A stretch of 64,000 bases of DNA from CAMAUF01 sp046152925 (GCA_046152925.1 JBJXFX010000040.1:1-64000); one strand, 5' to 3'. Shown: positions 1 through 8,523, counted from the first letter of the stretch. Translations and numbers: made by a program. Notes: generated by a model not told the origin, from the letters alone.

Positions 1-268
1 GTTCGCACTGGGGGACGAAGGCCGAGGCGAAGGCGAGGAAGGGTGTCTGGCCGTCTTCGATGAAGCGCCCGAAGACGGTCTGCATGCCGAGGGCTTCGGC
101 ATCGGCTTCGACTTCGCGGGCGAGGCGGGTTTTCCCGATGCCGGCGTCGCCTTGGAGGAGGAGGACGCGGGGGCGCCCGTCGATCGCGGCGCGCAGCTCC
201 GCGCGGCAGCGGTCGCGCTCCACCTGCCGGCCGACAAACGGCGTCTGCGCTCCGGATTCGGGGGCCAC
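1..268 (-). CDS. STAND/AAA-type ATPase, N-terminal end only (partial)
   Basis: Only the first 89 codons lie in the window; the gene runs off the left edge. Translation from a GTG at 268 gives an FVGRQ box (residues 11-15) and then a Walker A P-loop, GDAGIGKT, at 40-47, followed by RLAREVE. This FVGR...GIGKTRL layout is typical of the ATPase module in LuxR-type (MalT/LAL) regulators and in some adenylate cyclase or kinase fusions, where the P-loop binds ATP and drives signal-dependent assembly. The start is set by an AAGGAGG Shine-Dalgarno at 274-280. The output domain is not visible, so the exact family cannot be named. Confidence 0.75.
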   Translation of the reverse strand, partial: MAPESGAQTPFVGRQVERDRCRAELRAAIDGRPRVLLLQGDAGIGKTRLAREVEADAEALGMQTVFGRFIEDGQTPFLAFASAFVPQCE

Positions 269-361
269 CGCTTCCTCCTTGCGAGCTCCGGACTTCGGGT
301 CGCCGAACTCTACTCGGCCGGGGCGGGCCCGTCTCGCGGCTCAACGAAGAGGGCTGGCCGC

Positions 362-2287
362 CTAACTAAAGACGTAGTCCGCGGCCTTGGGCTCCTTGGT
401 CTGCTGCCAGAATTCGAGCATGGAGAACGGCCAGTTCTGGGCGACGCGGCCGCTGTCGCTCTTGTACCAGCTGTTCACTTTGGAAACGCCCCAAGCCATG
501 TTGAGGTTGCCTTCGTCGATCCACTCGTTATAGGCGTCGTGGGCCTCCTTCTTGCAGTCGAGGGCGTGGTGTTCCCCTTCGAGTAGCAGCTTGATGCAGC
601 CGAGGAGATAGTTCACCTCGCACTCCGAGAACCAGACGATGCTCCCGTTGACGACGATGTTCGTGTTCGGCCCGTAAAGCATGAAGAAGTTCGGGAAATT
701 CGGCACGGTGACGCCCATGTAGGCGCGGGCGTTGCCGCCCCACTGGGTGTGGAGGTCTTGGCCATCGCGGCCCCTCACCTGCATGGGCGTGAGGAACTTC
801 GAGGCTTGGAACCCGGTGCCGTAAATGATCACGTCGACGGCGATCTCGACGCCGTCTTCGGTGCGGACGCCGCGCGGCGTTATCTCCTTGATCGGCGTCG
901 TGACGAGCTTCACGTTCTCGCGCTTGATGGTGTTCGGCCAAACGCCGTTGTCCAGGACGATGCGCTTCGAGGCCGGCGGATACATCGGGATGGCCTTGTC
1001 GAGGAGGTCGGGGCGGTCGGCGAGCTGGCCCTGCATGTAGGCGACCATGATGTCGCGGAGTTGCTGGTTGTCGGCGCTGACGGAGAGGTCCCACGAAGGC
1101 CAGGCCTTGTCGACTTTCGCCATCGGGAGGATGCCGTCGGTCGAGGTCCAGAAGAGCCAGAAGCGGTACCACTGCGCGTAGTTCGGGACGTGGCCGAAGA
1201 GCCACTGGAGGCCCTGGTCGACGCGGTCGTGGTAGGTGGGGACGGGGACGTACCAGTTCGGGGTGCGCTGGAAAATGGTCAGCTCCGCGGCCTGTTCGGC
1301 GACGATCGGGATGAACTGGGATGCGCTCGCGCCCGTGCCGATGACGGCGACGCGCTTACCCGTGAGGTCGACGTTGTGGTCCCAGCGGGCCGAATGCCAG
1401 GTGGGGCCTTCGAAGCTGTTCATGCCCGCGATCTCGGGCATCTTCGGGCGGTTGAGCTGGCCGACGGCGCTCACGACGGCGTTCGCCTCAATCGTCTGGC
1501 GGCCGCGCGGCCCTTTGACCTTCACTTCCCAAAGCGAGCGGCCTTCGTCCCAAACGGCGGACTCGACCTCGGTGTTGAACTGGATATCGTCGCGCAGACC
1601 AAAGCGGTCGGCACATTCACGGAAGTACTCGTGCAAGACGGGCTGCGGCGAGTAGTGGAAGGGCCAGTCGGCCTTTTGGGCGAACGAGTAGCTATAGCTG
1701 TGGTTCGGGTTGTCGACGCGGGCGCCGGGATAGGTGTTTTCGTACCAGGTGCCACCGACGTCGCTGTTCTTCTCGAGGATGCTTACGGAGACGCCGGCTT
1801 GCTTGAGGCGATGCGCGGCCAAGAGGCCGGACATCCCGGCGCCGATGACGAGCACGTTGAAGGCGGCGGCGGGGGCGACCTCCGCCTTCGACCACTGGGG
1901 TGCGCGGGTGTCTCGGTTGGCGCCTTCGAGCTCTTCCACGAGCATCGGGACGTAGTCGTCGTTGGCGGCGCCGCCGGTCATGAAGTCGATCAGCCGGCGC
2001 ATCGTGTCGAGCGAGGCCTGAGGCGCGGGTTTGGAGCCGCCGTCGCGATAGGCGATGAGGGCGCGGAGGGCGACCTCGCGGGCGCGCTCCTGGAGCTCGG
2101 GCGAAAGGCCGCCCTGTTCGCCCGCGAGGAAGTGCGCGTTCGGCATAAGCTCCGGCGCAGTCAACGAGGGATCTCCCGTGAGCTGGGCGAGGGCGGGCAG
2201 CAGCGACGGCAAGTGGGCGACGGCGAGCGCCGCCCGGATGGCGGCGTCATCGGCGGTGATTGGTTGGATGGGCTGGGCACCGGACAT
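362..2287 (-). CDS. Baeyer-Villiger monooxygenase, HAPMO-like (FAD/NADPH)
   Basis: This 641-residue flavoprotein should insert an oxygen atom next to a ketone carbonyl using NADPH and O2. The FAD-binding Rossmann motif GAGMSG is at 149-154, a GGTW...YPGAR segment at about 178-190, the Baeyer-Villiger fingerprint FEGPTWHSARWD at 292-303 (FxGxxxHxxxW[P/D]) and the NADPH motif GTGASA at 317-322. The roughly 140-residue helical extension before the first Rossmann fold and the total length resemble 4-hydroxyacetophenone monooxygenase, which is about 640 residues. A GAGGAG Shine-Dalgarno precedes the ATG. The gene stands alone between the ATPase gene and tatA. The substrate (aryl, alicyclic or steroid ketone) cannot be read from sequence. 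Confidence 0.9.
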   Translation of the reverse strand: MSGAQPIQPITADDAAIRAALAVAHLPSLLPALAQLTGDPSLTAPELMPNAHFLAGEQGGLSPELQERAREVALRALIAYRDGGSKPAPQASLDTMRRLIDFMTGGAANDDYVPMLVEELEGANRDTRAPQWSKAEVAPAAAFNVLVIGAGMSGLLAAHRLKQAGVSVSILEKNSDVGGTWYENTYPGARVDNPNHSYSYSFAQKADWPFHYSPQPVLHEYFRECADRFGLRDDIQFNTEVESAVWDEGRSLWEVKVKGPRGRQTIEANAVVSAVGQLNRPKMPEIAGMNSFEGPTWHSARWDHNVDLTGKRVAVIGTGASASQFIPIVAEQAAELTIFQRTPNWYVPVPTYHDRVDQGLQWLFGHVPNYAQWYRFWLFWTSTDGILPMAKVDKAWPSWDLSVSADNQQLRDIMVAYMQGQLADRPDLLDKAIPMYPPASKRIVLDNGVWPNTIKRENVKLVTTPIKEITPRGVRTEDGVEIAVDVIIYGTGFQASKFLTPMQVRGRDGQDLHTQWGGNARAYMGVTVPNFPNFFMLYGPNTNIVVNGSIVWFSECEVNYLLGCIKLLLEGEHHALDCKKEAHDAYNEWIDEGNLNMAWGVSKVNSWYKSDSGRVAQNWPFSMLEFWQQTKEPKAADYVFS

Positions 2288-2388
2288 GAAGAACTCCTCG
2301 CACGCGGGCGTAACGGCTCGATTCGAACGGGCGTTAGCTTACCTGGATCGCCGGTTAAGTTGAGCCCGGCGGGTGGCCTTTCCGTACG

Positions 2389-2424
2389 CGAACAGGGCCA
2401 CCCGTTCGCGGGTGGCCCTGTTCG
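2389..2424. terminator. Perfect 16-bp hairpin with 4-nt loop downstream of tatA
   Basis: Arms 2389-2404 and 2409-2424 are exact reverse complements around a 4-nt loop (TTCG on the plus strand). The hairpin lies 25 bp past the tatA stop and about 100 bp before the monooxygenase start on the same strand. No T-run follows on either strand, so a classic intrinsic terminator is only a possibility; an RNA-stabilising or attenuating hairpin is the alternative. Confidence 0.55.
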
Positions 2425-2448
2425 ATGGTGACTCTTCGGAGCGGTTGG

Positions 2449-2709
2449 CTAGAAGACGTTGGGCTTCTGCTGCTCGGCCGGCGGCTGCGCCGGAGGAATG
2501 GGCGCCTGGGTGGACGCCTGATGCTGCGTGGGCGCAGCGGGCGCGCTTGGCGTATCGCCTGGCTGGTCTTCGTCTTTCACGGCCTTGCGGAACTCCTTGA
2601 TCGAGTCGCCCAAGCCCCTGCCGAGACCGCTCAGCTTGCCCACGCCAAAGAGCAAGACGAGCACGACGGCAATGATGATCAGCTCAGGTGCACCGAGTGA
2701 ACTGAACAT
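2449..2709 (-). CDS. tatA: Twin-arginine translocase subunit TatA/E
   Basis: An 86-residue protein with the TatA plan: a short N-terminal membrane helix (about residues 8-23, APELIIIAVVLVLLFG), the FGxxKL hinge, an amphipathic helix with LGRGLGDSIKEFRKA, and a disordered Pro/Gln/Ala-rich tail. TatA oligomers form the conduit that carries folded proteins with twin-arginine signals across the membrane. A GGGGAGGAAAGG Shine-Dalgarno lies just upstream of the ATG. No tatB or tatC is nearby, which fits minimal Tat systems with scattered genes. TatA and TatE cannot be told apart here. Confidence 0.93.
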   Translation of the reverse strand: MFSSLGAPELIIIAVVLVLLFGVGKLSGLGRGLGDSIKEFRKAVKDEDQPGDTPSAPAAPTQHQASTQAPIPPAQPPAEQQKPNVF

Positions 2710-2805
2710 GGTTTTCTACCTTTCCTCCCCTTCCCGCAGGGGAGCTTACGTCACCATGGTACTCCTGCGCGGGCGGGAGTACACCCACCTGGGAGGCGGC
2801 TTCAC

Positions 2806-3117
2806 TTATCCCAGACGTTCAACAAATACGTCCATCACGCCGCCGCAGATTTTGTCCTCGCCGTCGGTGGGCTCGGTGAGGTCGACGGTGACGATGCGGG
2901 GTTTGCCGTCGTCGAAGGCGGCCATGGCCTCTTGCCAGACTTCGGCCTCGCCACAGCCGCCGCCGATGGTGCCGAAGAAGGTGCCGTCGTGGCGGACGAC
3001 CATCTTGGCGCCGGTCTTGCGGGGCGTGGATCCACGGGTGCGGGCGACGGTCGCGAGCACGACGGGTTGGCCACGTTCGATGGAAGTCGCGATCTCGCGA
3101 TAGATTTCGTCTTGCAT
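2806..3117 (-). CDS. XdhC/CoxI-family N-terminal domain protein, short form
   Basis: A 103-residue protein made only of the XdhC_CoxI N-terminal domain: GSTPRKTGAKMVV is followed by a GTIGGGCGEAEV glycine-rich segment. Full-length XdhC proteins (250 residues or more) carry a C-terminal Rossmann domain and help insert sulfurated molybdenum cofactor into xanthine dehydrogenase-type enzymes. This one lacks that half and no molybdenum hydroxylase gene is in the window. The open frame continues upstream but that stretch is antisense to the AlkD and P450 genes, so I start at the ATG at 3117. No clear Shine-Dalgarno is present. Function could be a cofactor-handling subunit or a relic. Confidence 0.7.
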   Translation of the reverse strand: MQDEIYREIATSIERGQPVVLATVARTRGSTPRKTGAKMVVRHDGTFFGTIGGGCGEAEVWQEAMAAFDDGKPRIVTVDLTEPTDGEDKICGGVMDVFVERLG

Positions 3118-3201
3118 ACGGTGATCGTCGCAGAAACGGGCGCGCCTGGAAAGGAGAGCATCCGTTCTGCTCGGCCCAACTCGCCCGATGGAGGGAGAAC
3201 C

Positions 3202-3894
3202 ATGGAACTCGCGGAAGCGCTGGCGGCACTCGAACAAGCCGGGACGGAACAGACGCGGAAAACGTACCGGCGCCACGGCGCCCCCGAACCGCTCTTCGGG
3301 GTCAAGTTCGGCGACCTGGGCGTGATCGCCAAGCGGATCAAGGTCAACCACCAACTCGCCCTCGCGCTGTGGGAGAGCGGGAACTTCGACGCGCGGAACC
3401 TCGCACTGAAGGTGGCGGACCCGAAGCAAGCTTCGGCCGCGCTGCTTCAGCGGTGGGCCGGGGACCTCCAGAACTACTCGCTCTGCGACGAGTTGAGCGG
3501 ATTCGTCGGCAAGACCGAGCTCGGCCCCGAGCTGGCGGCGGGCTGGATCGCCTCGGGGCAGGAGTGGTTGATGCGGCTGGGCTGGAACTGCATCGGCCAG
3601 GTGGCGATGCACGACGGGGCCCGGCCCGAAGCCTGGTTCATGCCCTACCTCGAACGAGGCGCCGCCAGCATCCATGCTGCCCCGAACCGGGCGAAGGACG
3701 GGGTCCTCAACGCGATCATCGCGATTGGGATGCGGGGAGGGGCGTTGGAGGACGCTGCGCTGGCGGCCGCGGCGAGCATTGGCGTGGTGAAGATCGACCA
3801 CGGCGAGACCGGCTGCCGCACGCCGGACATCGTGGGCGACATCGCCCGGGCAAAGGCCCACCGCGCCAGGAAAGCCGAGAAGAAGGCCTCTTAG
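3202..3894 (+). CDS. DNA alkylation repair protein, AlkD-like HEAT-repeat glycosylase
   Basis: A 230-residue all-helical protein matching the AlkD family (DNA_alkylation domain). Members remove bulky or cationic alkylpurines such as 3-methyladenine and 7-methylguanine without flipping the base. Supporting signatures are the N-terminal RRHGAPEPLFGVKFGDL segment, the NYSLCDELSG motif with its Asp, and the WLMRLGWNCIGQ and IGVVKIDHGETGCRTPD helices near the C-terminus, which ends in a Lys/Arg-rich tail. A GGAGGGAGA Shine-Dalgarno sets the ATG. Divergent from the XdhC-like gene with an 84-bp gap; the P450 follows on the same strand after 66 bp. Confidence 0.88.
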   Translation: MELAEALAALEQAGTEQTRKTYRRHGAPEPLFGVKFGDLGVIAKRIKVNHQLALALWESGNFDARNLALKVADPKQASAALLQRWAGDLQNYSLCDELSGFVGKTELGPELAAGWIASGQEWLMRLGWNCIGQVAMHDGARPEAWFMPYLERGAASIHAAPNRAKDGVLNAIIAIGMRGGALEDAALAAAASIGVVKIDHGETGCRTPDIVGDIARAKAHRARKAEKKAS

Positions 3895-3960
3895 CGTGTG
3901 GGCTTGGACGCCTGGCCAGTTTCCCGTACATTCGGCCGCACGAACCTTGGAGGACGGGAC

Positions 3961-5235
3961 ATGTCCCAGGCGATCGCCGACTACCACTTCTTGCGGCTGA
4001 ATGAACAGGTCTTGAAGGACCCGTACCCGTTCTACCGGGAATTGCGCAATCAGGCGCCGATTTTCCGCGAGCCCGACTACGGCGTCTTCCTCGTGAGCCG
4101 TTACCAGGACATCGTCGAGGTGAACCGCCAACCCGAGGTGTTTTCGAGCGTCCTCGTGGCGAACGCGCCCTATGTGGACCTCCCGGCGCCGATCGACGAG
4201 CTGGCGAAGTGGCGCGCGGAACACCCGTTTGGCGACAAGATCCTGAGCAACGACCCGCCCGACCACACGCGCTACAAGCGACTCGTGAACCAGTTCTTCA
4301 CGCCCCGCCGCGTCACGGCGATGGAGCCGCGCATCCGGAAGACCGTGAACGAAGTGATCGACTCGTTCATCGACAAGGGCCAAGTCGAGTTCGTGACGCA
4401 GTTCGCGCACATGATCCCGCGGCTGATCGTGGGCGAACTGATTGGCGTCCCGCCGGCGGACGCGGTGCGCTTCCGTGCGTTCTTCGAAGACCGGCTCGCC
4501 GAGATGGCGAAGGCCGCCGCCGACCCCGAACACGGCTTCCGGGCGCGGACGACGGAGGCGGAAGGCATCACGGAAAACCAATTCCTGATGAACTACTTCA
4601 TGGGCGCAATCGGCGACCGCCGGAAGGACCCGGTGGGCGACATCATGAGCGACCTTGCGAACGCGAAGTTCGACGACGGGACGCCCGTGCCGATCGAGCA
4701 CGTCGTCAGCATGATCACGTTGCTCTACGCCGCGGGCGGCGACGCGAACACGCCAGAACTGATGTCGAACTCGCTGCTCGTCCTGCTGCGCAACGAGGCG
4801 CTGATGCGGTCGCTGCGGGAAGACCCATCGCTCGCCGAGCCGTTCATCGAAGAGGTGTTGCGGTACGACACGCCGGTGCCGGGCGTCTTCCGGGTGGCGA
4901 CGCGCGACGCGTCGGTCGGCGGTGTGGCGGTGAAGAAGGGCGAGAAGGTGATGGTCGTCTATGGGGCGGCCAACCACGACGAGGAGGTCTTCGAAGAGAG
5001 CGAGGCGTTCAAGCTCGGGCGGGAGTTCAAGACGCCGCACCTGGGCTTCGGGGTTGGCGTGCACTTCTGCCCCGGGGCCTCGCTGGCACGGCTCGAAGGC
5101 AAGGTGGCGGTGCAAGAGGTCCTGCGGCGGATGGGCAACATCCGCTTCGCGGAGACGCCACAACCGCCGTATGTGCCCTCGGTGATCCAGCGAATCCCGA
5201 TCCGGATCGTCTTGGACTTCGAGAAGATAGGGTAA
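3961..5235 (+). CDS. Cytochrome P450, bacterial soluble type
   Basis: A 424-residue cytochrome P450. The I-helix oxygen-activation motif is AAGGDANT (257-264), the K-helix ExxR is E298-R301, and the heme loop FGVGVHFCPG places the cysteine ligand at C370. These are the hallmarks of soluble class I bacterial P450s that receive electrons from a separate ferredoxin and reductase. No redox partner lies beside it; the ferredoxin at 28.7 kb is of a different type. A TTGGAGG Shine-Dalgarno sets the ATG, and TACATT at about 3928 could be a -10 box. Substrate unknown. A 5-bp hairpin at 5236-5249 separates its 3' end from the convergent nuclease gene. Confidence 0.95.
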   Translation: MSQAIADYHFLRLNEQVLKDPYPFYRELRNQAPIFREPDYGVFLVSRYQDIVEVNRQPEVFSSVLVANAPYVDLPAPIDELAKWRAEHPFGDKILSNDPPDHTRYKRLVNQFFTPRRVTAMEPRIRKTVNEVIDSFIDKGQVEFVTQFAHMIPRLIVGELIGVPPADAVRFRAFFEDRLAEMAKAAADPEHGFRARTTEAEGITENQFLMNYFMGAIGDRRKDPVGDIMSDLANAKFDDGTPVPIEHVVSMITLLYAAGGDANTPELMSNSLLVLLRNEALMRSLREDPSLAEPFIEEVLRYDTPVPGVFRVATRDASVGGVAVKKGEKVMVVYGAANHDEEVFEESEAFKLGREFKTPHLGFGVGVHFCPGASLARLEGKVAVQEVLRRMGNIRFAETPQPPYVPSVIQRIPIRIVLDFEKIG

Positions 5236-5258
5236 CTCGGAGTACCGAGCGGACGCCG

Positions 5259-6065
5259 CTACTCCTCCGGCTCCTCGTCGAGCAGGCCGGCGAGCGGCGC
5301 CGGGAGGGCGCCGCCCTCCGGGCACTTCGGACGCCATTCGCAGAAGCTGCAAATCGGCCCCGGCAGGGCCTCCCATGGTCCGTCCGCTTCCTGCGCGGCG
5401 GCCATTTTCTGGAACATGAGGAAGTAGCGGCGCATCGTCCCCGCGGCGTGGCTTGGCGATAGGCGGCGCACGCGGCGGCGGCCCGACCGGAGGTTCCAGG
5501 CGATCGCGTCGACATCACTGTCCGCCGGGATGCGGCGCTCGACGCGGCGCAAGGCGACGTGGGCGAGGTCGAGCTGTTCGTCGGTTTCCTCGTCCGAGTC
5601 CCGCTTGCCCGTCTTCCAGTCGATGATCTGCCAGGAGCCGTCGTCGAGCTGGTCGATCCGGTCGATTTTCGACCAGATGGTGAAGCCGCGCTCGGGGTCG
5701 GGGGCGTGGGTTTTGCGTTCGACCTGCTGGCGCGCGCTGCCGATGCTGGTGTGGGCGGTGACGCCGTTGCCGTAAATCTCGAAAGCCGAGTCGTACCAAA
5801 GCGTGCCCGGGCCGCAGATCAGGTGGTCGGGCATGCGGAGGTAGGCGTCGAGCTCGGAGGCGCCGGCCTCTTGGTCTCCGGTTTCGCCCAGCACCTTCAT
5901 CGCGCGGTGGACGCCGTTGCCGATCAGCCCGGCCGGCGTGATCACATCGGGCGGCGTGGGTTCGCCGCTCAGGTACTTGAACCAGTACTTCTTCGGGCAG
6001 CTCCGGAAGGCTTGCACCTTCGTGTAGGTGAGCTCGAACAGCTTTGGCGTGGGCATACGGGCCAT
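5259..6065 (-). CDS. RecB-like/Cas4-like PD-(D/E)XK nuclease with probable Fe-S cluster
   Basis: A 268-residue protein with the layout of RecB/AddB/Cas4-type exonucleases. A first cysteine sits in RSCPKKYW (C23), a GxxxH in GNGVHRAM (H53), an acidic residue in KIDRID (D135), the DxK of IIDWKTGK (D149, K151), and CSFCEWRPKC near the C-terminus supplies three more cysteines. The 1+3 cysteine pattern normally holds a [4Fe-4S] cluster that ties the two ends of the domain together. No helicase or cas gene is adjacent. An alternative start at 6056 (MPTPK...) has CACAAT 7 nt upstream, like the leaderless starts elsewhere in the window. No Shine-Dalgarno is visible for either start. Confidence 0.85.
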   Translation of the reverse strand: MARMPTPKLFELTYTKVQAFRSCPKKYWFKYLSGEPTPPDVITPAGLIGNGVHRAMKVLGETGDQEAGASELDAYLRMPDHLICGPGTLWYDSAFEIYGNGVTAHTSIGSARQQVERKTHAPDPERGFTIWSKIDRIDQLDDGSWQIIDWKTGKRDSDEETDEQLDLAHVALRRVERRIPADSDVDAIAWNLRSGRRRVRRLSPSHAAGTMRRYFLMFQKMAAAQEADGPWEALPGPICSFCEWRPKCPEGGALPAPLAGLLDEEPEE

Positions 6066-6163
6066 TGTGCCTGGGGCCGCGGCGTTCTGAAACAGGCCGC
6101 GCCACCAGGCCGGCCCAGACCGCCGCTACCTCATAGCCAAAGACCGCGCGTAAATACGAGTCT

Positions 6164-8158
6164 ATGGCCGACGAGCCATCATTGACGCCGCTTGGCGGGG
6201 GCGCTGGACAACCGACAACCTATCGCGTGGCGCGGCCACACGCTGGGGTTATCCCTCTCTCTCCGGGGCAGTTCGAGGCGACGGAGTATGCCGACCCGCG
6301 GACCGGCTGGCGGGGACGGGTGCTCAACACCAAGGACGCCGTCATCGGCTCGTCGATGTCGAACACGCGGCTCCTGCAAGAGCGGATCTCGAAGAAAGTC
6401 GCGCTCGCCGTCTTTTCCTCCGATGCGCTGTCGTCAACGGCCTACGCTTCGCAAGAGATCCTGCTGATCCTCGTGATCGCCGGGGCGGGGACGCTGACTC
6501 ACAGCCTGCCGATCGCGACCGCGATCACGGCGCTCCTGGTGATCGTGGTGATCTCCTACCGCCAGCTGATCCGCGCCTACCCGAACGGCGGCGGCGCGTA
6601 TACGGTGGCGCTCGAGAACCTGGGCAAGGGTCCGGGGCTGACGGCGGCGGCGGCCCTGCTCATCGACTACACCCTGACCGTGGCCGTCTCGATCGCGGCC
6701 TGTGTGGAAGCGCTCGCTTCGGCGATTCCGGCTATCCACGACTACGCGATCCCACTGGCGATTGGCCTGGTCGCGCTCATCGCGGTGGGCAACCTGCGGG
6801 GGATCCGCGAATCAGGGACGCTGTTCGCGATCCCGACCTACGGGTTCGTGTTGATCCTCGGCGCGACGATCGTGGTCGGGGTGTTCGAAGTGGTCTTCGG
6901 GAACGACCCCAACCTTTTCGCCGCCGGTGAATCGACCCGCGAGGTGCACCCGGAGCAGGCGCTGACGCTGTTCTTGGTGTTGCGGGCGTTCTCGGCGGGT
7001 TGCGCGGCGCTCACGGGCGTCGAAGCGATCTCCAACGGCGTGTCCGCCTTCAAGCCCCCCGAGTGGAAGAACGCGATCAGCACGATGACCTCAATGGCGT
7101 TTTTGCTGGCGTTCCTCTTCCTCGGCACAACGCTGTTGGCGCGGCACTTCGGGATCGTCTTCGTGCACGGCGATAAAGAGACGGTCATGTCGCAAGTGGG
7201 CGAAGAAATCTGGGGCCGGAGTTTCGTGTACTACGTGCTCCAGGCGTTCACGGCGGGAATCCTCTTCTTGGCGGCGAACACGGCGTATAGCGGGTTCCCG
7301 CTGCTCGGGGCGATCCTCGCGCGCGACGGCTTCCTTCCGCGCGCCTTTCACCAACGTGGCAACCGGCTCGTGTTCAGCTATGGGATTGCGGCGCTGACTG
7401 GCTTCGCCATCCTCTTCTTGGTCGGGTTCAACGCAGAAACCACGCGGCTTATCCCGCTTTATGCGCTCGGCGTGTTCCTCTGCTTCACGCTCGCACAGGC
7501 CGGGATGGTGCGGCTCTGGCTGCGGCGAAGAGACCAGGGGTGGCAGCGGTCAGCGATGATCAACGGGTTTGGCGGGCTGGTGACGGGCATCGTATTCGGG
7601 ATCATCCTGATCACGAAGTTCGCCCAGGGCGGCTGGATGGTCGTTGTCATCATCCCGCTTCTGACGCTCGTCCTTTGGGCGATTGGCCGGTTCTACGTGA
7701 AGCTCAAGCGACGGCTGTTCGTCCGCCCGGACCACACGTTCGACCTGGTGCCACGAGGGAAGTCGCGCGAGCCGGTGTTTGTCCCGGTCGAGGAGATCAA
7801 CCTGCCAACGGTGATGGCGTTGAGCGCCGCCTGCGACCGTTCGAGCAACGTCACGGCGGTGCATGTGAACTTCGACGCGGAGGATGACGACGGCCTGATC
7901 AAACGGTGGGATTCACAGTTCCCGCGGATCCCACTGGTGGTTATCGCTTCGCCGTTCCGCACGGTGGCTGAGCCACTGGCCTGGTACGTGAACGACCGCA
8001 TGCGCCAGACGCCGAACGCGACCGTCATCCTGCCGGTCATCGAAGTACGCCGGTTCTGGCAGCGGCCGCTGGTGAACCAGAGCCTTCGCCGCCTGCCGGT
8101 GCTCCTGAAGCGGCGCAAGTCGGTCGAGTTCATCGAGCAGCCGTTCGCGCTGAGCTGA
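6164..8158 (+). CDS. APC-family permease with C-terminal cytoplasmic domain
   Basis: A 664-residue integral membrane protein with about twelve hydrophobic helices between residues 70 and 520. It starts with the SSDALSSTAYASQEIL stretch common in this branch of the amino acid-polyamine-cation superfamily and also has GGGAYTVALENLG in helix 3. The final 140 or so residues are soluble and look like a Usp-like appendage (TAVHVNFDAEDDD, PLVVIASPFR). Likely substrates are amino acids or cations; this cannot be decided here. TAAATA lies 7 nt before the ATG with no Shine-Dalgarno, so the transcript may be leaderless. Transcribed divergently from the nuclease gene. Confidence 0.88.
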   Translation: MADEPSLTPLGGGAGQPTTYRVARPHAGVIPLSPGQFEATEYADPRTGWRGRVLNTKDAVIGSSMSNTRLLQERISKKVALAVFSSDALSSTAYASQEILLILVIAGAGTLTHSLPIATAITALLVIVVISYRQLIRAYPNGGGAYTVALENLGKGPGLTAAAALLIDYTLTVAVSIAACVEALASAIPAIHDYAIPLAIGLVALIAVGNLRGIRESGTLFAIPTYGFVLILGATIVVGVFEVVFGNDPNLFAAGESTREVHPEQALTLFLVLRAFSAGCAALTGVEAISNGVSAFKPPEWKNAISTMTSMAFLLAFLFLGTTLLARHFGIVFVHGDKETVMSQVGEEIWGRSFVYYVLQAFTAGILFLAANTAYSGFPLLGAILARDGFLPRAFHQRGNRLVFSYGIAALTGFAILFLVGFNAETTRLIPLYALGVFLCFTLAQAGMVRLWLRRRDQGWQRSAMINGFGGLVTGIVFGIILITKFAQGGWMVVVIIPLLTLVLWAIGRFYVKLKRRLFVRPDHTFDLVPRGKSREPVFVPVEEINLPTVMALSAACDRSSNVTAVHVNFDAEDDDGLIKRWDSQFPRIPLVVIASPFRTVAEPLAWYVNDRMRQTPNATVILPVIEVRRFWQRPLVNQSLRRLPVLLKRRKSVEFIEQPFALS

Positions 8159-8293
8159 GCCGCCCTGCCAGGTGGACGCGTGCGGACCGATTCGCCCGCC
8201 AGCGTCAGGTGGAGTGGAATTCGTGACGTGAGCGGGCCGGGGCGAGCTGGCGGATTGCCCGCGCGTTCGCCCCGAACTCGCCAGGGGAGGGGG

Positions 8294-8395
8294 TCAGGCG
8301 CTCTTCGCCGCCTTCTCCTGCTTTTTTGCTTTGCGCTCCTTGACGGAGAGCTTCGGCTTGTTCGCCTTGCTGGGTGTCTCACCTTTTCCGGGCAT
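8294..8395 (-). CDS. Small Lys-rich basic protein, 33 aa
   Basis: A 33-codon gene that is easily missed. It opens MPGKGETPSK and ends with a highly basic segment rich in KERKAKKQEKAAK. A strong Shine-Dalgarno, TTGGAGGAAC, lies at the right distance from the ATG at 8395, which is the main reason to call it. Similar tiny Lys/Ala-rich proteins occur in high-GC Gram-positive bacteria; their role is unknown and a nucleic-acid-binding or ribosome-associated function would only be a guess. The flanks 8159-8293 and 8396-8511 show no other gene. Confidence 0.65.
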   Translation of the reverse strand: MPGKGETPSKANKPKLSVKERKAKKQEKAAKSA

Positions 8396-8511
8396 GTTGT
8401 TCCTCCAAGGAGGACAGTATCGCGCCCCCCGCGGGTGAAGGCACGCGACTCGCGACTGGGGCGCGGCTCTCCCCTCGCTGCGGCGGTCGCGCCTCGCGAA
8501 GCGCCGTGGCC

Positions 8512-8517
8512 TAATGA
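8512..8517 (+). promoter_or_regulatory. Putative -10 box (TAATGA), leaderless start of EamA gene
   Basis: TAATGA ends 6 nt before the ATG at 8524 and there is no Shine-Dalgarno. This matches the -10/start spacing at fourteen other genes here, though the last base is A rather than T. Confidence 0.45.
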
Positions 8518-8523
8518 CGCGCC

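Noticed and set aside
2310..2330. GTTCGAATC, which looks like a tRNA T-loop (minus strand)
   Set aside because: The flanking bases do not form the 5-bp T stem and no acceptor, D or anticodon arm is present.
749..2431. Long open frame opposite the monooxygenase gene
   Set aside because: A GC-rich antisense shadow; no domain, and the minus-strand frame has clear flavoprotein motifs.
3118..5376. Upstream extension of the XdhC-like frame to about 856 codons
   Set aside because: Beyond the ATG at 3117 it is antisense to the AlkD-like and P450 genes, which have clear motifs and Shine-Dalgarno sites.
5259..6065. RecB-like nuclease as Cas4 of a CRISPR system
   Set aside because: No repeat array or other cas gene is in the window; such nucleases are common alone.
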